Shown here in pieces: positions 54,906 to 64,000 of a DNA stretch of 64,000 bases (its first letter is position 1; every line of letters begins with the position of its first letter). This DNA is from Atherinomorus stipes (lineage: Eukaryota; Chordata; Actinopteri; Atheriniformes; Atherinidae). The position numbers were made by a program, and so were the translations under genes. The stretch spans positions 248,001-312,000 of the forward strand of contig JALJCO010009075.1 in the NCBI GenBank assembly GCA_023101725.1. The letters are read 5' to 3'. The notes below the pieces were generated by a model that saw only the letters and a program-made list of their open reading frames with translations, made no database searches and was not told where the DNA came from.

Positions 54906-57496
54906 CTGTACTGGGAGTGGCTTTGTGTTTTCTCCATTTTGTTTTCCCCTTCATGTGAATGTGTTAAAGGTGCCATGTCAACAAATTTAACTTTCCTGTG
55001 GTTTGAGGGTACAATATGATGGATTGTGCACTGATGAGGCCATGTGAATGTCAAGAGCAAGTATCAACGCCCCTGTTCATGGGTGGTCAGCTTTGTGTCT
55101 TTGTTCAAAAACTGTTGAATCAGACAGCAGCTTATCATTCTACGTAATTCATATTCTCCAATTAGAGCACAACATCAAGCAAATACCCTCCCAACTCTCC
55201 TCTCGTTCCCCCCAGCTGATACACTGGCATGAACCACGCTAAGTTTACTTGGTTTTTTAATGCTGTCTTGTCTGATAAACGGACGTTCATTTTGTGAAGT
55301 GCTCATGATGCTAACAGCTAGCCTTTAGCAAACTCCAACTGCTAGCTACAGACAGGTTGACCTAGTGTTTCCAAATAAGGTTGTAGCTAATCAGAAATTG
55401 CGTCAGCTTGGTCTCAGGGCAGATCATATCATTACCATACCCAACCATTTTAGTGAGGAGGGAAATCTGGGATGCCAAAAAAAAATGGAAAGTTTGATTT
55501 TATTCGCTATTTGTGAGCAGGATTTGTTACAACTGATATGGTTTAACATGGAGAGAGTCAGGTGGAAATTTGAACCTTGAAACATAAAAACATAAAATCT
55601 GCATTGCACTGAAAGAAATTAATCTTTGACTTACATAATTTTCTTTTATGTCAAGAGGTTCCACATAATTATAATATGTAACTTTAACTGAAAAGATAAA
55701 ATTAATCATAGTTTGTTGTTCACAGTACTTACTTTAAATGAATTGTGTTCATGCAACACATATATATTATGTAGGGATAACATGAGACAAAATTACATTA
55801 AGATAATATTATATAATATAAAAAAATATTTAATCCAACAAACACCTATTTTATATGTTAACTGAACAAAAATTGTTAAATAAAGTCAACAACTGCTCTG
55901 ACTGACATTTTTCAGTGTAGATAATGCAGCTTTCTCACTGAGCAATGGTGACTTCTATGCTCGATAACTGACCTTTTCAGGAAAACCAAATCAGTTTCAA
56001 ATGTTGAGTATTTTTGCTGTGAGATCTGCAAGATGTTGAAAACTAAAGGTCCAAATTAGTTTTTACAGAGCTTTAAATATGATCTAATTTTCAAAATGCA
56101 TAGACCAAAAGGATTCTGCATGGTGATTTGGTAGCTTTATCACCTCATAGCGAGACGATCCCTTCAGATCTCAGCTGGAGATGTTCTGTGTGGAGACCGT
56201 GTTATTCATGCGCATGCATGGTCATTTTTCAGTTTATGGGCTGCTCCATCTATGCAGCTTTAATGAGCTTATCAGCTGCTATGAAATTTTACTTACAACC
56301 AAATCTGAGGATAATATGAATGGATATCAAACGATGATTAATGAGTGCTCTAACAGACTGATGTACACAGCCAAATTATTACTGAGCCAAAGGACACAAC
56401 ACAGGAAAATCTCTAATTGCATGTTTGTCAGATGCTGCTAACAAATGCATAGATGTGAGGTCACTGCCCCAGGCATCACACAGACATACCAATGCATAGT
56501 ACAGACTTGTAATCTAACCTCTTTTCTTTTCTTTTACTTATCTTTTGTAAAAGTGTTCAATGTACGACACACTTCAGTACAATGAACTGTGGTTATGTCT
56601 TTTTTTTACAACCTGTCCTCCAAAGTCATACGTACTATGGGTCATTTATGCACACCTTAAACTACGCTCTCTCTGAGCGTATTTCACACGCTCCCCGTCA
56701 CCTCTGGCGGTGGCAGGAGGAGAAATGACGGCGAGTCCAACTAAAAAAAAAGGAAGTCGACTGAAGAAAGATATTTAACAACTGGTTGAAATACTTGAGG
56801 CATGTTTAGCTCGACTGGTTGGGAAGCTGCTCCAGTAATCAGAGGCTGCAGTTCTTCCACGGTCTCGGCCCGATTCCCAGCCAGGGATCCCCCACTCTCT
56901 GCCCCCCTTACCTCTCCGCTCAACCGGTGATATAAAGGCCGTCAAAGCCTGAACAAAACACCTGATTACGATGTGACAGTGTGCATTTATTTTGTCACCT
57001 ATTTGAATTCTGTTTATGTAGGTTCACTGAGGAATGCGCTCATATGAAAAAAGTTTCTGACAGCCACTGCAACACCACACATGTCCTGTTTATCCCTTTC
57101 CCTGGCGTCCTTAGCAACAATCACAAAACCTGAAAGAATGTACATCAACACAAAAAAGAGCTACGGTTTACATGAAACGAGTGGATATTATTAAAACAAA
57201 CTGTATATTTGATGCTAGAAAAATTATTATAACAAAGCTGAAGTCGCAATCTATCTAAAGAGATATAAATGTCTACTTAAGGGACATCCACCATTTTTCC
57301 TTTGGTCACACCAAAGAATTCGGCAGTCACATAACCACCACTAGGAGTCACTGTTGGACGCTTTTTAAGTAAAAACGTAAATATAGGTCGTATTTTGGTG
57401 CATGCACAAACGACCCTATAATACGTATGAATTTGGAGGACAGATATTTTTTTTAATGTGACAGTTGACAGTTGTGTCACCATGCCTCAAAATGAT
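54906..57496. other. intergenic, no recognised gene
   Basis: Non-coding, AT-rich. 56640-56730 shows the start of a repeat (GGGTCATTTATGCACACC) similar to 33497. Nothing else supported. Confidence 0.4.
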
Positions 57497-57499
57497 CAT

Positions 57500-57785
57500 G
57501 TGCCATGGCTAACTGGCCAAGACAGCATCCCTTTGGCTGAATGGTTAGCGTGCAGGACTCTCAGGAGTCTGGGGATCAAAACCTACCTGGGCACTCCCTC
57601 ATCCTGCCACATTAAAGGTAAAGGAGGACTGCCCATCGAACCCTCAAGCTGCACTACTGCAGGCCAGTGTCTGCCTATATTTCATATTGACTGTAAAGCA
57701 TAAGAGCCGTATGAGTGTGTGTGTGAATAGGTTAATGGGACTGGGACAGTACAACCACTTTGGGTGCTTAACAAATCTAGAAAAG
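57500..57785 (+). repeat. tRNA-derived SINE-like repeat, copy 2
   Basis: CCTTTGGCTGAATGGTTAGC (A-box-like) at about 57530 and GGGGATCAAAACC (B-box-like) about 40 bp on. The body ends CACTTTGGGTGCTTAACAAA. Longer and better preserved than the copy at 47200. Confidence 0.7.
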
Positions 57786-58554
57786 CTCTGAATATTTACA
57801 GTCAGTTTACATTTGTCTCTATGTTCTCTTTGTGTGTGTGTAAGTATATATCGTCATGTTCTTGACTGTAAGTAAGTAGGAGCTTTTTAGTGACAGTGTG
57901 TATGTGCTTGTAAGCGATAGTTTGCCTGCAGATGTGAAGACTCAGTCATCTCTTTGCTGTCCCTGCCTTTCCGTGTTTCCTCACATGGCACTTTAATGAA
58001 GCTGACATCCTTTTGAAGTGCATGAAGGAAGTCTATGCATCCAAAATCTCTGGTCATGTGGTCAAAACCCCTCTAGGTTTTTCACATCAAGGCGGAGAGC
58101 ATCCATCTTCTGTTCACCACAGATCCACTGCTGTATAACTGTTGTATCTCCCTCAGGTAATAATAATGAAACTAGAATGAAGAAGCGGCAACACAATCAC
58201 AGGCATGTGATGCTCAATAGCTGTATTTCCATTTGTTTCTCAAGCAAAATTCAGTTAAAGTTTTAAAATATTGCTTTGAAATCTGCATTAAAGTTACACA
58301 CCAGTGGTAACGCCGCCATCTTGAACTACAGGTCAGAGTAAAGGTCCATCTCCATAACTGAGTGAATGCAGGGAATAAATCACATTTTAAAAAAAAGATT
58401 AAGATGAATGAACACTGATATTGTGTTCAGTTACAGGTTTTTATTCTGATTTTAAGTTCAAGATGGAGGCAAGAGGACATTGCAAAACCAACCCCATGGT
58501 GAAAAGGTGTAATGGGTTCTGGAGACTTATTGAAGTCAGACAATCACAATCTCT
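57786..58554. other. intergenic, no recognised element
   Basis: Non-coding; (GT) runs near 57713-57724 and 57829-57842. Confidence 0.45.
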
Positions 58555-58770
58555 TAAGGACTTCCATGATGCGACATGTTAGGGAAACCGGTCTGCGTTG
58601 GGAGCAGATGGTTGAGACGTTTTAGTAGCACTGTAACCTTCTCCTGACTCAGACTAAGGTTGAAGATCATACAGCATAGTTGTTCTGAGCAAGTCTTCAG
58701 GACCCGGGGGCCGACACCATCTGGACAGGCAACTTTGTTCTCGTTCAGTCTCTTCAGCTGCCTCCTCACC
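58555..58770 (-). pseudogene. LINE reverse-transcriptase remnant
   Basis: The minus strand encodes MRRQLKRLNENKVACPDGVG and PRVLKTCSEQL, then NLSLSQEKVTVLLKR, the finger/palm start of a non-LTR reverse transcriptase (normally K-A-x-G-P-D-G). The Gly-to-Cys change and short length indicate a dead fragment. Confidence 0.8.
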
Positions 58771-58803
58771 TGTCAGCTGGAGACTGCTGACAGGGAAGCT
58801 GTC

Positions 58804-58825
58804 GGGGGGGGGGGGGGGGGGGGGG
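58804..58825. repeat. 22-G homopolymer
   Basis: Uninterrupted G run immediately beyond the LINE fragment. Confidence 0.95.
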
Positions 58826-60640
58826 TTTGCTGAGTCTCGTTCTGATCTAAACCTATGACACATATATTGTACCTGTTTCTATAACTCTGATCCCCATTTA
58901 CCTCAAATTCTATTATTCTATGATGATTTTTCACTGTCTGATATTACACCCCTCCCATATTGTTCTGCTGGAGCTTGTTTTCCAGATTTGTTCTTTTGGG
59001 GGTTTTCTTTTGCAAACCTCCTTGCTCTCTCTGAACTTCACTTCAACCCTTTCATATATGAATTTCACAGAAACAGTGCTACTTGTTTTTGGCACACGGT
59101 ATTTTACTTTTACAGATATGTATAGTGATGCTTTTGTATTTCTTAATGTTTAACTTTGTATTAATTACATCTGCCAAAGGTAATGCAAGTATTTATTTGC
59201 CTCTCTGTCCATACATCAATCTGTATGTCTGTTAGCAAAATAACTCAAAATATTATGAAAGGATTTAGGTGAAATTTTCATGTAATGTTGATAATGGAAC
59301 AAGGAAGAACTGATTACATTCTGGTGTGGATGTCTTGATCCAGAAATCTTTTGTAAAATTCTTTATCATTGCGAGATAGGGCCACGTGGAGGGATTAACT
59401 TCAGTTGATGAGTCATACTCATTAGACTGGGCTTTCACCATCAGCGCCAAAAAACCCCATAGATAAAACTCCCAGCAATAAGACACCAATTCAACATTAC
59501 CACCAGAAAACTGAATATTTAGGTTACATCGATAATCCAATGCATACTCTGCAAAGCCAAAATCTGTAAATATAAAATGAGTTCACCCAGAAAACATATC
59601 TGAGAATATTATCATCCAGCGAACCTGACGCTGGTGACATCACCATGGACAGCCCTTTGAAACCATGATGCATAGTTTTACTAAATACACATATAACAGC
59701 AAATTAAAGTCTTAATTTATGTTTACACGTTCCACAATACCTCCTAAATTCTCTACACAGTAAGGGGTGGACAGAGGGAAAATAAAAACCTTCAGAAAAA
59801 TTCCAAATCTTGCAGGAATCAGCTCGCACATTTAACAAGAAGCAGTTTGCGCTGGACGTTTTACAAAACCTCCACAATAAAGATTAATAAGCCAAAAGTT
59901 TCCTGGGCCATAATATTAATCCATGTGAATAACAGCTGGTTTATAACACAGGCCTACCTTACTAGATGAAAACCAAGTCCACCTGCTGGTTTTTCTTTCT
60001 AAAGTCGGCGATGCAGCATCTTAATTACAGTTTATCATTTGGTGTGATCCATCAGAAGTCTTTTCTCTGTGGAAATCAGTTTAAAAGCACCCAGCCGATC
60101 CAGTTCTGGTCCTGGCTGCGTCTTGATGCGCTTCAGGGCTGAGAGAGCGCTCAACAGAGGAGGTGGACATGGGGATTATTTTTTTTCTTTCCACTCTAAT
60201 TCTGGAGTTGGTTGTCCGTTTTATATTAGTTGTTGCTTTTCAGCAAAAGTCGCCTTGAAAAGAGTTTTTAGCAGCTAGCCACAATGTCGCTCTCGTTCAA
60301 CTCATTCAACTCTCATGCTAGCTCTAACCGCTCTGCTCAGATGGCTGCGACGTTGTTAGGACTTCAGGAAGGCCTCGAGATGGAGTTTTTCGTCCCGCCC
60401 ACACAAAATCAAACTGTGATTGGTCAATTTGCCCATCACTCGATTTTGACGATTTTGATTGGATAACATCTGGACAGTTGGCTCAACCTTATAACTCAGA
60501 CGAGAGAAAATGTATTAAACGTACTGATTACTACATTACTAAATAGATTCAATTATATATACTTTATAAAATAAAACTATTTAAAAAAAAAAATTTCTCT
60601 CTTAATTTTCTTAGGCCTTCTCTGAAGGCGTAGAAGACCC
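58826..60640. other. intergenic, no recognised element
   Basis: AT-rich, non-coding on both strands. Confidence 0.45.
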
Positions 60641-60654
60641 TAACAGCTCCTATC

Positions 60655-61015
60655 TGCCCCCACACTACTCCTTCCTCCCCCCACACATGCACACACTTCT
60701 CCTCCTCCTCCTCCTCCAACACACCCAAATACTTCTCCCTTCACCCCCAACACACACCCAAGTGTTCCTCCCTCTGCCCCTTCACCTACCTCCATCCCCC
60801 AGCCCCACACACTCCTCCCGCCATACACACACATACACACACCTTCCTCCATACACACCCATGACAAACTCCCATGGAACCCCCTCCATGTGTGCCCTCT
60901 TCGCTCCTTCGCCCACACACACCCACACATGACCCCATAGCTCACTCCCACTCCTCCTACATGCGTACACCTCCCCTCCTCGTCCCTTTTACGCCTGCAT
61001 ACACGAACACCCACC
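60655..61015. repeat. CA/CCT-rich low-complexity tract
   Basis: About 360 bp of C-rich, almost purine-free text (CACACAC, CTCCTCCTCC, CCCCCAACACAC). It opens long frames on both strands, including a Gly/Val/Cys-rich minus frame of 124 residues, none genic. Confidence 0.85.
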
Positions 61016-62590
61016 TCACATGGAACAAGTTTTCACTTCACTTTTGTGTAAATGCATTTTTTTTTTCAAATGTGCAAAGGGAAGATTCTGGGAGTTTGCA
61101 TGAAAATACCTTAGAGAAAAAGTGAACAAACTACTTGACCAGAGATTGCAAATCTGATTGCCAGAAGAGAAACCGCCACACCTGCAGGAGCATGGGAGAT
61201 GAGGAGAGGAGGGAATGAAGAGACAGTGCAAAGGGAAGAAAAGAAGATGGATAAATGAACAACGGAGAAGAAAGGGGGATGTGTGTGTGTGTATATGGGA
61301 GGGGGGGGGGGGGTATCATAGCCATGAGGGGCTGACACAACCTCATCAATAATACATAAGTGATTGGCTAACTCCTGACTGCTGATGTGAGCCTGAATAA
61401 ATAACACGTTGTGTAAATAAGAGATCTGCTCAATATTTAAAATGGAGCAAATCAATGGCAGACGCCTCAGGTGAAGGAGGGAGTGTGTGTGTGTGTATGT
61501 GTGTGTGTGTGGGTGGTGGTGGGGGGGGGGTCTTCTTAAACCTCTGCCACCTCTCCTTCATTCTGTCATTGTTTATTCTCAGCATTAAAGTGAAGACAAG
61601 CTGCATGCGACCCAGTGATGGATAGATAACAATAAACTGCAGAGAGCAGATAGTCTGAGTGTATGTGTGCGTTTACTTGTTTGCATGTAATACTTTCATC
61701 TTTGTCCGCTTGTCCAACCTCCCCACAGCAGTTCTCTGCTCTTATCTTTTCTCTTGGCGTTTATCTTCCTCACCTATGCCATCTCTTGTCTGCAGCCTGC
61801 CTTTAACCATCTCCCTCTTGCCATTCCTCCAACTCTAGATTCTCTCATCCTCCTTCCATTTTCTTTCATGGCCGCTGAAAATAAGTCCAGCTTTAAGCTG
61901 ATAAGCATCCCCCTCAGAAAGCTGCAGTAAAGAGATAGAGAATGAGCAAGGGCTAAAAAGAGTGAACAGGTGATTCGAGAGGTTGTGTAGAAGTTATGGC
62001 TCCCTGAGGTACAAGCTGAGATGAAGTGCTAACCATACAGAGGAAAAGCTAAACAGATTATGTCCATAATCTGAATATTTAAAGAAAATGACATTATTTT
62101 TCTGTATTTTTTTTCACTTTTTTGTGTTTATTTACAATTAGAAAATATCAAAGTTCAACTTGATTCGATAATTTATCACACGTGTCATATGCCATTTCCG
62201 TTTATGATGGATAAGATCAGCTAAACAAATCATTCTCCACACTTCGAGCTCGTATCAGATGTTTTCTACAACAAACTAGATTCAAAATGACCAATTGCAT
62301 GTTCAGTTGTTTCAGAGGAGCCCCAACTTCTCAACTACTACTTCCAGTGGTATTTGAGGGGGATCCTGACGTGTTCCCTGGCCAAAGATAGGCCCACAGT
62401 CTTGGGCCCTCTCTTCCAGGCCCCTTATATTTTGGTGACAGTCACCGACTGTTTCTGAGCACAACTCACCCTATATGCACAAATCCACTAATTCCTGAAC
62501 TTAAAGCTACACTGCGTTCACACAGAACATCCTAAAAGAAACTGTCTTTAGAAGTTGGAAAGTCTGTAAAAAAGAAGTTTTTATTTCTTT
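61016..62590. other. intergenic with GT and G runs
   Basis: (GT)n plus G-runs at 61280-61313 and 61484-61530. No gene or element recognised elsewhere. Confidence 0.5.
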
Positions 62591-62730
62591 TAGACTTTAG
62601 AGACAGCAACCTGATTGATTAAATATCGGTTAAATATCGTGGGATGGCCGATGTCCGATACTCAGTTTTAAGGTCGATATAGGCCGATACCGACAGGGGG
62701 CCGATTATATTGTGCATCCCTAGTCTTAGC
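62591..62730. repeat. CCGATA-rich repeat remnant
   Basis: Blocks TGTCCGATACTCAG, TATAGGCCGATACCGAC and the end TGTGCATCCCTAGT resemble the end of a common teleost DNA repeat. Related traces lie near 33770. Confidence 0.45.
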
Positions 62731-62802
62731 TGTAGCTGAGACTGTACTACGAGTAACTAATGTTCATTCTTTTCAGGCATTACTTATCCTTAACATTGCT
62801 TA

Positions 62803-63034
62803 AAGGTAGAGTTTGGAGTTTTCTCCCTAAAATTAAACTCTAGACTTCTGTAAATCAAATCTGGCTCAATCCGCACATTTAGGCCTCTGCTCTCGTGTGG
62901 TGGTGTTTTGTTTGTAACTCCCCCTTTCCTGACTGTATTATGGTTTCTCCCTTTGTTTTGGTGTATTTAAGACGTTTCTGGATGGAGATTTGCGTGTTGT
63001 CTCCAACCAATAACAGAACTAAGGGCGTAGCGTT
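62803..63034. repeat. TTAA-adjacent repeat, copy 2, cut by the LTR element
   Basis: It starts after TTAA (62799-62802) with AGGTAGAGTTTGGAG. It aligns with 37056-37290, including TCAATCCGCACATTTAGGCC-like text, up to AAGGGCGTAGCGTT, where the LTR begins. Confidence 0.65.
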
Positions 63035-63399
63035 TGTCACGGCTCCTCTGATCTGCAGGGGAGGTTCCCTCTGCTGATCAGAGGTGAACCCTGTAAATTG
63101 GAGTCACCTGTGGCTCACTATATAAGCTTGATTCCACTAACACTCTCTCTCTCTGCTCCTCCAGGTAACTTTTGCCTTTTGGTTTCAGGTTGGCCTTTGG
63201 TTCTGCACTCAGTCATTTGTGCACATACATTTCCATTCATACTCACCCTGCATGCATCCATCACTCCTACATATTCACACCTCATGTTAGTTATCATAGT
63301 TTAACTTTTAGTATTATTATTTACAATAAAAGTAATTTGTTTGGCCTAAACCTTGTCTCCCCTCATTTCTTGTCATGGGCTTTGAGCCGGCCCGTGACA
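63035..63399 (+). mobile_element. 5' LTR of an LTR retrotransposon or endogenous retrovirus
   Basis: 365 bp with perfect inverted ends TGTCACGG and CCGTGACA. TATA box CTATATAAGC at 63117-63126 and polyadenylation signal AATAAA at 63325-63330 lie in the expected order. A CAG|GTAACT splice-donor-like site sits at about 63163. The LTR is followed by a primer binding site, so this is the upstream LTR of a + strand element. Confidence 0.85.
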
Positions 63400-63401
63400 A
63401 G

Positions 63402-63413
63402 TGGGGGCTCGTC
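63402..63413 (+). other. primer binding site, tRNA-Pro type
   Basis: TGGGGGCTCGTC, two bases after the LTR, matches the complement of the tRNA-Pro 3' end used by gammaretroviruses and several fish LTR elements. The match stops after 12 bases. Confidence 0.8.
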
Positions 63414-64000
63414 AAATTTTGCTTGTTGTGGTTTGTTTTTGGATTTTGGTACTCTGGTATTTTGTCATTGGTTTGTTCAGTTTTGGTGTTGCTGTATTGG
63501 TTTGGTTGTGCTTCTTTCTGCTTTGGCAACTTGGCTATTTGGTTTTTGGTTTGGTTTCTCATCCTTTGTGGGGAGATTTGGTTTGGCCGTTTTGTGGAGA
63601 GAGCAGTGAGCGTGTTCCCTTTGTTTGGTTGGCTTTTAGTTGCGGGGGGCTGTAGCTCACACTGTGCCTTTTCTGGATTTGTGTTTGGATGGGAGTCCTC
63701 CCCTGGTTAGGCTTATCAGCGAGTTTCCTTATGAGGCTCGTGGTGTGGTTGTTTTAGGTGGCAGTGAACGTGGGTAGAGCTTCCTTTTTTCCCTTTTCCC
63801 CAGCATCGGCTCGGGAGCATCTCCGTGGTTGTGGTGTGTGGCCAGTTGTGGTTGCTCATTCCTTCCGCTGGTTTTGTGTGCATAACACCCCACCACGTGA
63901 CTGCACGAAGTCTAGGGTGCAGTTAGCTGTTTTGGAGCATAGGGGGGAGTGTCTTGTCTTAAATCCGGACTGGCACCTGGTGAGTGTGTCCTGTAAGAAT
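63414..64000 (+). mobile_element. leader of the LTR element, truncated by the window end
   Basis: G/T-rich untranslated leader. No gag-like protein could be recognised in the overlapping + frames at 63375-63710. Gypsy versus retrovirus-type cannot be decided without pol, which lies beyond the window. Confidence 0.6.

Noticed and set aside
60640..61014. Gly/Cys/Val-rich minus frame of 124 residues
   Set aside because: Product of a C-rich low-complexity tract.
41000..63000. A second host gene downstream (for example the next syntenic gene)
   Set aside because: No exon with splice sites and recognisable protein sequence was seen on either strand.
63172..63710. Frames across the LTR and leader as gag
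   Set aside because: They cross the LTR boundary and the primer binding site and are hydrophobic by G/T-rich composition; no gag motif.
1..64000. CRISPR arrays, operons or prokaryotic signals
   Set aside because: No regularly spaced repeats with unique spacers; the sequence is plainly eukaryotic.

Overview
The window is nuclear DNA from a ray-finned fish, almost certainly a teleost. Evidence: a split vertebrate gene with GT-AG introns, AT-rich introns packed with teleost-type Tc1/mariner, hAT, PIF/Harbinger-like, TTAA-flanked and L2-type elements, and long CA, TA and poly-G/C microsatellites. There is no prokaryotic gene organisation. Nearly all short open reading frames are chance or transposon frames.

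The one host gene I can support is the 3' half of mgat5b (GnT-Vb/GnT-IX, CAZy GT18) on the + strand. Eight coding exons run from 1662 to the stop codon at 39438-39440 (1662-1795, 2814-2944, 15730-15888, 16031-16177, 20145-20261, 28406-28480, 32277-32560, 39242-39440). They join in frame into about 414 C-terminal residues of a Golgi type II glycosyltransferase. The 5' half lies upstream of the window. Two splice features stand out: a CAGCAG tandem acceptor before exon 3 and a 142-bp intron with a GC donor after it.

The seven introns and the roughly 24 kb after the gene are a dense archive of nested mobile elements. Clear cases are a PIF-like MITE with TTA duplication (596-1079), an hAT with 8-bp duplication (5908-7280), a decayed Tc1 with frameshifted transposase (21117-22294), a Tc1 inserted in an older TA-flanked MITE (38126-39036 within 37616-39113), an L2-type LINE split by a TTAA-flanked element (28587-30574), and a TTAA-flanked foldback family with four copies. 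Others are a 735-bp inverted-repeat element (30571-31305), a 0.7-kb element containing a minisatellite (40327-41027), two copies of a large low-copy element each carrying a different passenger (10084-11398 and 49030-50832), and LINE reverse-transcriptase remnants near 52.6-53.1 kb and 58.6 kb.

The window ends inside an LTR retrotransposon: a complete 5' LTR (63035-63399) with TATA box, AATAAA and matching TGTCACGG/CCGTGACA ends, followed by a primer binding site matching tRNA-Pro. Its coding region lies beyond the window. I see no second host gene in 41-63 kb. I did not find a new biological system; the most interesting items are the splice-site oddities, the nested-insertion chronology, the large inverted repeats and the LTR element.
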